DNA from: UBA4416 sp964541155
Lineage (GTDB): Bacteria > Bacteroidota > Bacteroidia > B-17B0 > Aurantibacillaceae
DNA: 64,000 nucleotides
Reading direction: 5' to 3'
Assembly: GCA_964541155.1 (NCBI GenBank)
Contig: CAZIPC010000006.1
Location: forward strand, 181,477 to 245,476
The first letter of the stretch is position 1. The number at the start of each line of letters is the position of its first letter. Under the pieces are notes generated by a model. It was not told where the DNA came from, made no database searches, and saw nothing but the letters and a program-made list of their open reading frames with translations. The position numbers and the translations under genes were made by a program. This document shows, piece after piece, positions 46,456-55,959 of this stretch.

Positions 46456-47228
46456 AATTAATATTGCTGACAGGGCTTGATGGTTCAGGGAAAAGCTCAT
46501 TATTAAATAAATTAGAAGAAACTTCAAATAGCAATACTATAGCTTTTATCCGTGTTCCTAAGATTGATGGGGAATTGTTCATTAAAAATACTTCTTTGTA
46601 TAAAGTAATATGTTTCATAAATAAAATGCATATAGATGCTGATTATTTAAAACAACCTCAATTAAAAGTAATTGCTTTATTTTCAGCGATGCTCATATTT
46701 AAAGACCTCTTAAATGAATTAAATAATGATCATACAGATTTTATATTTTGCGAGAGACATCCATTAATAGATACCGGTGTCTATGCCAAATTCTATATAG
46801 GAAAAATGGATCCGAATTCTTTACCAAAAGAATTAATTGCAGAAATAGACATTAAATATAGCCTTGAAATAAAATACCTTCTTGAACGTATAGGATTAGT
46901 TGAAGGTTCTATTTCCGCCTTTCTTAATTTTATTCATAATCAATTTACAGTAAATAAAAAGTATAGCATTATACACCTTCAGGAATTATTTGGGATACAA
47001 TTGCCTGATAAGATTTTTTATCTTTCTGCTAATCCTAAAATTCTAATGCAACGTTTATTAGATCGAGAAATTTTGGAAGCACATGAAAGTGTTGATGTAT
47101 TTAAAAAATTAATTCCTGTTTATGAAAGTGTTTTAAAAGAATCAGGTGTAGAAATTACATACATTAATGCTAATAATTTTGAAAACCTTAATATTGCTTT
47201 TAAAGAGCTTAAAGAAATTTATTTTTGA
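46452..47228 (+). CDS. P-loop kinase, thymidylate-kinase-like (2)
   Basis: 258 residues, with Walker A LLTGLDGSGKSSLLNKLEE and an internal FCERHPLIDTGVYAKFY resembling the ERxxxDxxVY region of dNK/dTMP kinases, then LSANPKILMQRLLDRE as the lid. It is longer than dTMP kinase by about 50 residues. Together with the gene before, two related kinases follow each other, suggesting successive phosphorylations. Its end overlaps the convergent desaturase gene by 10 bases. Confidence 0.82.
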   Translation: MKLILLTGLDGSGKSSLLNKLEETSNSNTIAFIRVPKIDGELFIKNTSLYKVICFINKMHIDADYLKQPQLKVIALFSAMLIFKDLLNELNNDHTDFIFCERHPLIDTGVYAKFYIGKMDPNSLPKELIAEIDIKYSLEIKYLLERIGLVEGSISAFLNFIHNQFTVNKKYSIIHLQELFGIQLPDKIFYLSANPKILMQRLLDREILEAHESVDVFKKLIPVYESVLKESGVEITYINANNFENLNIAFKELKEIYF

Positions 47229-48073
47229 TTTGTTTTCTTATAGTGATGAAACGAATTATCAAAGTAAATTCCATATATTGATTTAAAAGGGTTTGTATCT
47301 TTTTTTCTAAATAATAAACCAACTGTTAAAGTCAACCAAGAATAACCAGGATAATCATGATGAACCTCATGATTCCCAATACCCATTCCTAAAGGAAACC
47401 AATGCGTGTTACTTTCTTTATTTATTTCCACTCCCATGTGTTCTCCCCAATATCTTACTGCACCAAGAGCTGTCATGATGGTAATCGTTGAGATCCAAAA
47501 CAAAAAAGAAATTTCTGATATATATATTATGATTATAGAAACACTGAGGGATAGGATAATATACCATATATTTATTTGATGAACTTTGCCTACATATAAT
47601 TTTTTTGTTTTTTTATATCCCAATAGAATAGCCAGATTGAAAATGAACGGAAACGCTTGGAGAATTGTGTACAATACTCTTCGTTCATTAAAGATTCGGT
47701 TCTTTTGTTCAGACCAAAGTGGATCATCATCAGTGTTTGTATTAGCATGATGAAGAAGATGATACTTTTTAAAAAGTTCTGTATATATAGGTAGAATTAT
47801 AAGGCCTGAGCAAAAATTCATAATAAAATAATCAAATTTTGTTTTAGTAATAGAACGATGTGCACCATCATGCATAGTGATTACAAAAAATGAATGAGCT
47901 AATAATCCTGCAGGAAGAATTGTCCAATATTGGCCTCTTTGATAAGCAGATAAAGCTAAAGCGATGCCAGTATATAATAATCCTGCTGTGATAGCAGTAA
48001 TTATATATAGAAACCAACTATGTTTTCTTAAAAAACGTTCTATTAATTTTTCTCTATAATAAATTTCTGGCAT
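47219..48073 (-). CDS. Membrane fatty acid desaturase / hydroxylase
   Basis: 284 residues, with several membrane helices and the three His boxes of the membrane diiron family: HDGAHRS (68-74), HLLHHANTN (105-113), and HEVHHDYPG in the C-terminal part. Uses O2 and electrons to desaturate or hydroxylate an acyl chain or a lipid. Two bases follow the stop codon of the HMG-CoA reductase fusion before its ATG, so the two are cotranscribed. Confidence 0.9.
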   Translation of the reverse strand: MPEIYYREKLIERFLRKHSWFLYIITAITAGLLYTGIALALSAYQRGQYWTILPAGLLAHSFFVITMHDGAHRSITKTKFDYFIMNFCSGLIILPIYTELFKKYHLLHHANTNTDDDPLWSEQKNRIFNERRVLYTILQAFPFIFNLAILLGYKKTKKLYVGKVHQINIWYIILSLSVSIIIIYISEISFLFWISTITIMTALGAVRYWGEHMGVEINKESNTHWFPLGMGIGNHEVHHDYPGYSWLTLTVGLLFRKKDTNPFKSIYGIYFDNSFHHYKKTNQK

Positions 48074-48075
48074 AT

Positions 48076-50412
48076 TTATTTTTCTAATATTTCAATCATT
48101 CTTATTCCGTTTAGCATGATTCTATTACCAAATTTCAATTTCATTAGTATTTCAGAAACTTTATAAAATGCTGCTCTAGTTACAATAAATTCTTTCAAAG
48201 AATAAATATACCCAGCTTTCCATTGATGCCAATTAATTCCCTCTATTGTTTTTGTTGAAAGTTCATAATGATAGTTTAGGTATTCAATAAACTCTTCCTC
48301 TATGAAATTAATTGGTAAAGAAAAACATAAAAATTCAACAATATCTCTATGTGGAAAATTTTTCACAGTTAATTCCCAATCATAAATGCATATTAAACCA
48401 TTCTTTCGTATTGCCACATTTCTAGGATTATAATCATTATGAATAATAGTTAAAGGTAATGATGGCCTTTTTTCAGGTGAATTAATATCTTCAATATATT
48501 TTGTGAGTATATGAAAATAATTTTGATCTGACTCCTGATCTAATATAGCCGCCATTTTTTTATAAAGTTCTAGTGACTTCCAGGGTTCAAATAGTTTTAT
48601 CTCCAATAATTCGTTCTGAAACTTTTCTAAAGATAATAGTTGATGAATCTTTGTAATTTCCTTAATTGCTTTTTGTGTTCTTTCCTTTGACCAAAATTCA
48701 GGGACGTTTTCCGAATCAATCAATTCCATATCATTCTTGTCAAAGAATTCTTGTATTAAAAAATAGATTTCACGTTCTTCATTAATATAAATTCCAAAGA
48801 ATTCTGGTATTGAGGTAAATCCGTTTTCTGCTAAGATTTTATGAATTTTTAATTCTTTTAAATGACATTTCCAATATTCAAGATTTTCACGAGAACTATA
48901 TAATAGATCTGATAATTTTGGATCTATTGAAGCCGCCATCATATGCAATCCTTTTATCACTTCAATATCAAGTGCTTTTGATTTAATAAGAATATTCTTA
49001 ACATCTCCATTTTTAAGAGAAACATTAATTGCTGTAAATCCTGTGATCTTTCTATTTACACGTTTAGTGATATTTGTGAGTATTCCATTTTCAATCGAAA
49101 TAGTATCAAATACATTTATAAACTCAATTTCGTTTCCATTAATATGATTATTTAAGCACTTCTTGATAAATGTTTCGTTGAGTTCTTGCTTTAGTAACCA
49201 TTTATTTGGTTTATTTCTTCCTAATTTTTCATGTGCTTTTGCAAATTCTCCGCTAACAATAGCAGCATAAGTTGAAATTTCAAGAGATAATGCAAATCCA
49301 GCAATCAATTTAGCGAAACGATTAACTTTTCCTGATCCATCACATTCCATTATCTTTAAACCTTCATGCTGTTTAGCGATACTAGTTCCTCCTCCAATAG
49401 TTCCAATTACTAATGAAGGTAATGTAAGTTTAAGAGCTAATCCTTTTTCTTTTTTATGAAGTTCTAATATACCAATCGAAGATTCATGGATTGAGGCAAG
49501 ATCTTGTCCGGTTGCAACAAAAATTGCAGCTATTGCATTTGCTACATTAATATTAAAGCCAAGCATACCCTCTTTTTTTGCAAATTCTAAAGATGGAGCA
49601 AAACATCTGTATAAATCTTCGGATGTGGTACGTAATATTTTTTTTATAACAGATTCTTCTAAAAAACACTCTGAAGTAACACAAATACCACGACCATGAT
49701 CAATCATGAATCTTGATGCTTTTTTATCAGAAGACGCATTTCCTTCAATAACAAAATGAGGTATGTTTATTCCAGTATCTTTTAAAAATTGTTCTACAAT
49801 CCATAACATAGCATGCCAAGTGCATGTAGTGGTCATGTTTTGCCCTGAGGCATCTCCGGTAGTGTAAACAAAACGTACATGTACATTAAGGTTCACAGCA
49901 TGAGTTGAAATAAAAATTAATTTCGCATGATTAGAATAACGTTCTGCAACTGTTTTTATTTCATTAAAATTACTTTTAATCCATGTTTCGAAAATTGCAG
50001 CATCAGCGATACTATTCAGAATGAACAAAGGTGCCCGAATCATTTTCTGATGAATAACTTCAGATGTAAATCCATTACTTAAACTTATTGCTTTAGCTCC
50101 ACGATTCATACTGGCCACAAGAGCTCCTTCTAATGTTCCTGCTGCAGTATACACAAAAGTTGAAGAATTATTATCTTTAAAAAGGAGAGGACCTACAATC
50201 CCTAAAGGAATTTCAACAGTTCCGATAAATGATTCTATATTATTTTGAATACTTGTATGATCTAAAAAATAACGAGTTATATTATCTAATTCGAATCCTA
50301 ATCCCAATAAGTAATCTATACGTGCTTTTATTGAACTTTTAGTAACAAGCCCTCTGCCGGGTATAGTTTTATACTGGTCATTACTTTCATCTATTATTTC
50401 TTTTGTTTTCAA
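48076..50412 (-). CDS. HMG-CoA reductase fused to an APH-type kinase domain
   Basis: 778 residues. Residues ~55-430 are an HMG-CoA reductase with GTVEIPLGIVGPL, catalytic Glu95 in GTLEGALVASMNRG, GDASGQNM (187-193), Lys230 in EGNASSDKKAS, Asp304 in ATGQDLAS, and His394 in GEFAKAHEKLGRN, so all catalytic residues appear present. Residues ~490-778 form an aminoglycoside/choline-kinase-like domain with the Brenner motif HNDYNPRN (658-665) and IYDWE (676-680). The first part makes mevalonate from HMG-CoA; the second should phosphorylate a small alcohol or amine, perhaps mevalonate. I know of no such fusion in the core mevalonate pathway. Confidence 0.9.
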   Translation of the reverse strand: MKTKEIIDESNDQYKTIPGRGLVTKSSIKARIDYLLGLGFELDNITRYFLDHTSIQNNIESFIGTVEIPLGIVGPLLFKDNNSSTFVYTAAGTLEGALVASMNRGAKAISLSNGFTSEVIHQKMIRAPLFILNSIADAAIFETWIKSNFNEIKTVAERYSNHAKLIFISTHAVNLNVHVRFVYTTGDASGQNMTTTCTWHAMLWIVEQFLKDTGINIPHFVIEGNASSDKKASRFMIDHGRGICVTSECFLEESVIKKILRTTSEDLYRCFAPSLEFAKKEGMLGFNINVANAIAAIFVATGQDLASIHESSIGILELHKKEKGLALKLTLPSLVIGTIGGGTSIAKQHEGLKIMECDGSGKVNRFAKLIAGFALSLEISTYAAIVSGEFAKAHEKLGRNKPNKWLLKQELNETFIKKCLNNHINGNEIEFINVFDTISIENGILTNITKRVNRKITGFTAINVSLKNGDVKNILIKSKALDIEVIKGLHMMAASIDPKLSDLLYSSRENLEYWKCHLKELKIHKILAENGFTSIPEFFGIYINEEREIYFLIQEFFDKNDMELIDSENVPEFWSKERTQKAIKEITKIHQLLSLEKFQNELLEIKLFEPWKSLELYKKMAAILDQESDQNYFHILTKYIEDINSPEKRPSLPLTIIHNDYNPRNVAIRKNGLICIYDWELTVKNFPHRDIVEFLCFSLPINFIEEEFIEYLNYHYELSTKTIEGINWHQWKAGYIYSLKEFIVTRAAFYKVSEILMKLKFGNRIMLNGIRMIEILEK

Positions 50413-50700
50413 TGGTAATTTAAAGGTAGTATTTTTTCAATTTATATACTTAAATAAAATACCTTTTTCAAACTCAATTTATTGAGATAGATCTTTGTTT
50501 TTACTTCATAAACTTTTTAGTTTTAAATCAAAGCACCTTGATTTAAACGAAAAATATTTTTTCTTTAGTTTAACTGCATATAAATTAGTAATTGTGATAA
50601 CGCGTAAAATTAGCGCAAAAAACGTAATACAAATCATCAAATTTTTATCACAATTAACTGAATTTCAAACGTTTATATCCTTGTTCTGTTAGAGAATTAT
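50413..50700. other. Intergenic region between the metabolic cluster and the repair cassette
   Basis: About 290 AT-rich bases. A small open frame inside (50495-50692) lacks support. The promoter of the HMG-CoA reductase gene should be at its left end; TACCTTTA on the minus strand is a weak candidate. Confidence 0.4.
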
Positions 50701-51426
50701 TTACTCAAAAGCATCCAACAAAGTTAACTCCGGGTAATCAAATGGTGCATTTACGTTTGCCTCGTTTGAGTTGGCTCTTGTAATTTGTTTGGATATGGTA
50801 TGTGCTTTCATTTTTTGTTCATCAAATGGTAGCATCAAATTGGTTATTTCTTTTCGGTTCAAATTTGGCTTAAGCCATTCCTTCATGTTTTGTTTATCCA
50901 ATATTAATGGCATTCGTAATTTTACATTGTGTATTTTAGCCATTAATGGATTTGCCCCTGTTGTAATTACCGAAATGGTTTTTACAATTTCGCCGGTTTC
51001 TTTATAAACCCACTCATCGTAAATACCGGCTAAACAAAATGCGGTTTTTTGTTTTAGATAAATGTAGTATGGATACTTTTTTTTATTTACCTCGCGCCAC
51101 TCGTAAAAACCATTTATGGGCATTAAGCAACGCTTTTGATTAATAGAATTACGAAACGATGGCTTTTCGAAAATGGTTTCGCCTCTGGCATTGAGGCAAT
51201 TCATTCGGCTTTGCTTGGCCTGCTCTTCGGTTTTTATCCAACTAGGTATTAAGCCCCAATTCATAAACTGCAATTTTCCGGGTTGCTGCGCTGTAATAAC
51301 AGGCACCTCTGAAAAGCTAAAACCTGATAGGTGATTGTAATAAGTTTCCCACTCATCGGTTGTAACAGCATGATCAAATAAATCATCCAGCTCCGTTCTT
51401 TTGGGTATTGAAACATGATAACACAT
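50701..51426 (-). CDS. SOS response-associated peptidase (SRAP / YedK-HMCES family)
   Basis: 241 residues. Starts MCYHVSI with the catalytic Cys2; has MNWGLIPSW, NCLNARGETIFEKPSFR, and KRCLMPINGFYEWREV, all SRAP signatures. Family members attach covalently to abasic sites in single-stranded DNA and protect them. It is the last gene of the repair cassette on the minus strand, 81 bases after the small 48-aa gene. The position next to error-prone polymerases fits a DNA-damage role. Confidence 0.93.
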   Translation of the reverse strand: MCYHVSIPKRTELDDLFDHAVTTDEWETYYNHLSGFSFSEVPVITAQQPGKLQFMNWGLIPSWIKTEEQAKQSRMNCLNARGETIFEKPSFRNSINQKRCLMPINGFYEWREVNKKKYPYYIYLKQKTAFCLAGIYDEWVYKETGEIVKTISVITTGANPLMAKIHNVKLRMPLILDKQNMKEWLKPNLNRKEITNLMLPFDEQKMKAHTISKQITRANSNEANVNAPFDYPELTLLDAFE

Positions 51427-51507
51427 TAGTTTAATTTAAAATCAATAAAAAAGCTTTTTTGCAAGATATAATGTTTTTATGCAATGTAATGTTTCGGCAA
51501 CATTATC

Positions 51508-51654
51508 TTACAAATCGTTAAAAGAATCTTTACACACATTTATTTCGCAGGCCTTAAATAAAATTTCTCGTTGCGCTTGGCTTAAATATATTACACGAGG
51601 GTCTTTTAAAACCTTTGCAAATGCTTTTTCTATATCTTCTTTTTGGTGTTTCAT
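51508..51654 (-). CDS. Small 48-aa protein between dnaE-like and SRAP genes
   Basis: 48 residues: starts MKHQKEDIEKAFAKVLKDPR, continues with LSQAQREILFKACEI, and ends CKDSFNDL. Amphipathic and helical, Lys- and Ala-rich. ATG at 51654, stop at 51508; 24 bases after the polymerase stop codon and 81 before the SRAP gene, all on the same strand. No known family. A plausible small accessory peptide of the cassette, but coding status rests on spacing and composition only. Confidence 0.5.
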   Translation of the reverse strand: MKHQKEDIEKAFAKVLKDPRVIYLSQAQREILFKACEINVCKDSFNDL

Positions 51655-51678
51655 TGTATACTAATTTAATTAAAATTT

Positions 51679-54624
51679 TTAAAATCCACGAGGGTCTTGC
51701 ACAATAGGCAATTTTGCCATTTGCAGTACTTCAATACTCGGGAACTCAAATTCTTGCACCACTTTACCCTTTATTAAATACACGCCGCTACCTTTAAAAG
51801 GATAAGCTTCCAGTGAGGGCGGAAAGGTTACGGTGTCAAAAAAATCGCCGTCTTCATCTAAAAAAGTACCAAAAGCCATGATGTCGCCCCGCTTGGTGTG
51901 TACCTTTTTATATGTTACGTAAATACCCATAATGCGAATGATTTTACCTACATGGTTTATTAGGTTTTTAGCCCGCAAGGGTAAACGTGTTTTGGTTTGC
52001 AACAAACTAAACTCGCTCATGGTTACGCTAAAACCTAACAATTCAAACTCATCATAGGCATCTTCAATGGCATTGTACTCAAATGTTGGGAAAGTCCATT
52101 CTTCTATAGGTTCATTAAATAGAACCATATTATTGGCAGTTTGCATGCGTTTTTCGTGCTCTTTATTGTAAAGTAAATGAGCCTCCCACAATAAATCGCG
52201 TTTTGTTTTTTGAGTAAAGCGAAACGCATCAATACGAATTAAAATTTTGAGTTGCTCTAAACTAGCACCAGTGCGCTGCATAAAGTTTTCTAAACTTGTA
52301 AATAGACCATATTGCATTCGCTCTTTTTCAATAGTTTCTGCAAGGCTATGTTTTAGTTTTTCGATATGTATAAAACCAATATACACATCATCGCCGTAAA
52401 TAGTAGTTAAATGGGTACTGTGATTAATGCATGGTAAATAAATATTAGCGCCTAATTTACGCGCTTCGTTTACATACACTTTGGTATTATAAAAACCACC
52501 AAAATTATTTATGACTGCTACCATAAACTCTTTAGGGTAATAGGTTTTAAAGTGTAAACTCTGAAAACTCTCCACAGCATAACTAGCGCTGTGAGCTTTG
52601 CTAAAACTATAACCTGCAAAACTTTCAATTTGCCGCCATACTTCTTTAGCAATGGCCAAAGGATGTCCGGCTTTTTCGCAATACGCAAAATACTTTTCGG
52701 TTATTTCTTCTAAATGTTTTTTATTTCGACTTTTGCCACTCATCATACGGCGCAATACATCGGCATCGGCTAAATCCAAACCACCAAAATAATGTCCTAC
52801 TTTCAAAACATCTTCTTGGTACACCATTACTCCAAAGGTTTCTTTGAGTTGTTCTTCCATAATAGGGTGGAGGTACTTAATATTTTGTTGGTTGTGAAAA
52901 CGCGAGATGTACTCCTTCATCATACCACTGCTTGCCACACCCGGCCTAATAATTGAACTAGCTGCCACTAAGGTTAAATAATCTTCGCAATGCAATTTTT
53001 TAAGTAAGCCACGCATAGCAGGACTCTCCACATAAAAACAACCAATGGTATCGCCTGTTTTTAATTGTGCCTTAATGGCTTTATCATTTTTAAAGGAATT
53101 AACATCATGTATATCAACCTTAATACCTTTGTTTTTATAGACCAATTCAGCCGAATCTTTAATATGGCCTATACCTCGCTGACTTAAAATATCTAATTTT
53201 TCAAAGCCAATATCCTCAGCTATGTACATATCAAACTGTGAGGTGGGTAAACCTTTTGGTGGTAAATCTAAAGCACAGTAATACGTTAAAGGCAATTCAG
53301 AAACGAGTACACCTCCGGCATGTATGGTACGTAGGTTTGGATAATCTTTAATTTCGTTATAGTGTTTTAAAATATCGCTGCAAATGGCATTATTATTTAA
53401 GGGCGAGTTGGGTTGCTCTACCAATCTATCAATATCGCTTTTTGGCAAACCATATACTTTACCCATTTCTCTAAGTATTGACCGATCTTTAAAGGTTGAC
53501 ATAGCTCCGAGCAAAGCCGTGTGCTCACGTCCGTATCGCTTAAAAATATATTCGTGTACTTCATCGCGTTCGCGCCAACTGTAATCAATATCAAAATCGG
53601 GTGGCGATTTACGTTTAGGATTTAAAAAGCGTTCAAAGTATAAATCTAATTCTATGGGGCACACATCAGTAATGCGCAAACAATAAGCCACCACACTATT
53701 AGCTCCACTGCCTCGCCCTACATGATAAAAGCTACGTCCTAAACTATACCTAATAATATCCCAGGTAATTAAAAAGTAAGCCGAAAACCCTAACTTATCA
53801 ATGATGTCGAGTTCCTTTGTAATACGTTCTAAGGCTACTTTGTTTTTACGCCCATATCGAAACTTCATGCCATCTAGGGTCAATTTTTCTAACAACAATT
53901 TGTCATCATAGGAATTGCCTGTGTATGTTTTTTTGTTTTTAATTTCTTTAAAATCAAACTTAAACTGGCAACTATCTGTAATGTACTTTGTGTTTTGTAT
54001 GATGTGCGGATAATCCTCAAACAAAAGCATTAATTTTTGATAGGAAATTAAATACTCGTCAGTACCGGCATACTGTTGTTTTTGCAATTGAGATAGTAAG
54101 AGGTTTTCATCAATGGCACGTAATTTTTTGTGAGCCTCGTAGCCCTTGTAATCATTGTAGGTATAGCTTTGTAAGATGCAATACTTTTGTTGAATGGCTT
54201 TACGCTCAGTAGCAATTTTGTTAAGTTGCGAAGGCTTAATACCGATGTACTCATTTTCTTTTAAATCGGTGTGCATAGTGCCGTATGGATAAATAATAAA
54301 ACAGTTTGTGAAATTTGGTCGGTGTGATATTTCAATTTGATAAACATTATAATTAGTTTGTAAATCATTTACCTCCTTAAAGCCTTCGTTATTAATGGCA
54401 ATGGCAACAAATAGCAATTCGTTATTTTCCCTAAACTCCATACCAACAATGGGTTTAATGTTTTTTTCGAAAGCCAATTTCACAAATTCCAATACTCCGG
54501 CAGAATTATTAATATCGGTAATAGCTATGGTATCGTAGTTATTAGCAATAGCAGCTTGTATCAAGTCATCAACCGACAAGACACCATAGCGTAAACTATA
54601 ATAACTATGAGCATTTAAAATCAT
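51679..54624 (-). CDS. Error-prone DNA polymerase III alpha-like (DnaE2/ImuC type)
   Basis: 981 residues, shorter than a replicative DnaE (~1160). The N-terminal PHP domain is degenerate (NAHSYYSLRYG keeps one His, AITDINN lacks the usual one). The C-family polymerase core has GRGSGANSVVAYCL and the catalytic PDFDIDYSWRERDEV (about residue 340), then YQEDVLKVGHYF and GYSFSKAHSASYA. The C-terminal OB-fold part is IRIMGIYVTYKKVHTKRGD. Coupled to dinB by four bases. Such DnaE2-DinB pairs carry out translesion synthesis. A fragment of a similar 3' end lies at 40170. Confidence 0.92.
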   Translation of the reverse strand: MILNAHSYYSLRYGVLSVDDLIQAAIANNYDTIAITDINNSAGVLEFVKLAFEKNIKPIVGMEFRENNELLFVAIAINNEGFKEVNDLQTNYNVYQIEISHRPNFTNCFIIYPYGTMHTDLKENEYIGIKPSQLNKIATERKAIQQKYCILQSYTYNDYKGYEAHKKLRAIDENLLLSQLQKQQYAGTDEYLISYQKLMLLFEDYPHIIQNTKYITDSCQFKFDFKEIKNKKTYTGNSYDDKLLLEKLTLDGMKFRYGRKNKVALERITKELDIIDKLGFSAYFLITWDIIRYSLGRSFYHVGRGSGANSVVAYCLRITDVCPIELDLYFERFLNPKRKSPPDFDIDYSWRERDEVHEYIFKRYGREHTALLGAMSTFKDRSILREMGKVYGLPKSDIDRLVEQPNSPLNNNAICSDILKHYNEIKDYPNLRTIHAGGVLVSELPLTYYCALDLPPKGLPTSQFDMYIAEDIGFEKLDILSQRGIGHIKDSAELVYKNKGIKVDIHDVNSFKNDKAIKAQLKTGDTIGCFYVESPAMRGLLKKLHCEDYLTLVAASSIIRPGVASSGMMKEYISRFHNQQNIKYLHPIMEEQLKETFGVMVYQEDVLKVGHYFGGLDLADADVLRRMMSGKSRNKKHLEEITEKYFAYCEKAGHPLAIAKEVWRQIESFAGYSFSKAHSASYAVESFQSLHFKTYYPKEFMVAVINNFGGFYNTKVYVNEARKLGANIYLPCINHSTHLTTIYGDDVYIGFIHIEKLKHSLAETIEKERMQYGLFTSLENFMQRTGASLEQLKILIRIDAFRFTQKTKRDLLWEAHLLYNKEHEKRMQTANNMVLFNEPIEEWTFPTFEYNAIEDAYDEFELLGFSVTMSEFSLLQTKTRLPLRAKNLINHVGKIIRIMGIYVTYKKVHTKRGDIMAFGTFLDEDGDFFDTVTFPPSLEAYPFKGSGVYLIKGKVVQEFEFPSIEVLQMAKLPIVQDPRGF

Positions 54625-55802
54625 TTTTTCTTTTTTCGGAATAACTCAGGATTAGGTTCGCCCACACCAACGGCTCGTAAGATGGCTTTATCACCAAATC
54701 GCTTGCGAATTTTATCTAAGGATTCGTAAAGGTTAATCATCTCCTCAGTATCACTAAATAAATCAATTTGTGTTTTGCCTTGCACCAACTTACTAAACTT
54801 TACTCCAATTAAACGAATCAATACACGGCGTGAATAATTTTTTTGAAACAACTCTAATACTTTTTCGAGGAGAATATGATCAGATGCAGTATAGGATAAA
54901 GAAGTTTGAAAGGTATGTGTTTTAAAATCAGAGTATCTTAATTTAAGAGTGACCGTTCCTGCAACCTTGTTTGCTTTTCGTAATTGAAAGCCTAACTCAA
55001 ACACCATGGCAGTGAGTACATTTTTGAGTTTCTCAATATCAGTTGTGTCAGTTTGAAACGTTGTTTCCTTACTCATACTAATTTGCTCACTGTATGGCAC
55101 AACAGGACTATCGTCAATGCCGTTAGCTTTTTGCCAAATGGTTTTACCATGTTCGCCCATTACGCGTTGCAACATGTGTTGCGGCATTTGTTGCACTGTT
55201 GCAATTTTTTCAACACCCATGTTGCGCAGGCTCATGTAAGTTTTTTCGCCAACTCCCGGAATTTTTTTGATAGATAACGGTGCTAGAAACAATTTCTCAA
55301 TTCCATTATCCACTGTTTTTTCGCCATTGGGTTTTGCTTCATCCGTTGCAATTTTCGAAACAGTTTTATTAGCCGATAACCCAAAGGAAATAGGTAAGCC
55401 TGTTTCGGTAATAATTTTTTCGCGGAGTTCGTGCATCCATAAATTACTATGCTTTATGTATTTATCCATTCCGCTAACATCAATGTAATGCTCATCGATA
55501 GAAGCCTTCTCAACTAAAGGCGCTACTCCCTCAATTATTTCGGTAACAATATTTGATTGTTTGGCGTACTCATCCATATCACCATGAATAAAAATAGCAT
55601 CGGGACATAATTGCTTAGCTATTTTACCGGGCATTGCCGAGTGTACACCAAAAGCCCTTGCCTCATAACTACATGATGAAACAACGCCTCTGTCGCCAGT
55701 ACCACCAATGATGATAGGTTTGCCAATGAGTGAGTTATCTAGCTTTCTTTCTACAGCCACATAAAAACTGTCTAAATCCATATGTGCTATTCTTCGTTCC
55801 AT
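54621..55802 (-). CDS. dinB: Y-family DNA polymerase (DinB/Pol IV type)
   Basis: 393 residues. Palm motifs are MDLDSFYVAVERK (Asp at 8 and 10), SYEARAFGVHSAMP, and the second metal pair in KASIDEHYIDVSG. The HhH region has IKKIPGVGEKTYMSL; the little finger follows; a clamp-binding like QIDLFSD lies near the end, and the terminus is Lys-rich. It bypasses damaged bases. It heads the minus-strand cassette with the dnaE2-like polymerase, and its promoter region contains a palindromic operator candidate shared with the divergent nuclease gene. Confidence 0.95.
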   Translation of the reverse strand: MERRIAHMDLDSFYVAVERKLDNSLIGKPIIIGGTGDRGVVSSCSYEARAFGVHSAMPGKIAKQLCPDAIFIHGDMDEYAKQSNIVTEIIEGVAPLVEKASIDEHYIDVSGMDKYIKHSNLWMHELREKIITETGLPISFGLSANKTVSKIATDEAKPNGEKTVDNGIEKLFLAPLSIKKIPGVGEKTYMSLRNMGVEKIATVQQMPQHMLQRVMGEHGKTIWQKANGIDDSPVVPYSEQISMSKETTFQTDTTDIEKLKNVLTAMVFELGFQLRKANKVAGTVTLKLRYSDFKTHTFQTSLSYTASDHILLEKVLELFQKNYSRRVLIRLIGVKFSKLVQGKTQIDLFSDTEEMINLYESLDKIRKRFGDKAILRAVGVGEPNPELFRKKKK

Positions 55803-55845
55803 GGTAATTTATATGTAGAATAAAGTTACCACAAAAACAAACTCT

Positions 55846-55870
55846 ATTTTGCTACGTTTTGTAGCAAAAT
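55846..55870. promoter_or_regulatory. Palindromic operator candidate upstream of dinB
   Basis: Perfect 10-bp arms ATTTTGCTAC and GTAGCAAAAT around a 5-base spacer. It is placed near the expected -33 region of the minus-strand dinB promoter (candidate TAACTTTA closer to the gene). Confidence 0.7.
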
Positions 55871-55959
55871 ATTTAATGATCTATAAATCAGGGGGCTAAA
55901 ATTCTGATTTGGAGTTTAGGAGGGGAGTTATTTTTATGTGTCTAGAAGATTAAAACCAA

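Noticed and set aside
48076..50412. HMG-CoA reductase as the housekeeping mevalonate gene
   Set aside because: It sits in an island, is fused to a kinase and has no neighbours from the core mevalonate pathway, so a special role seems more likely. Not excluded.
50495..50692. 65-aa plus-strand frame upstream of the SRAP gene
   Set aside because: Low-complexity AT-rich frame with no motif or coupling to neighbours.
51479..51664. 61-aa plus-strand frame near the dnaE-like gene
   Set aside because: It is antisense to the 48-aa frame that fits the operon direction and spacing better.
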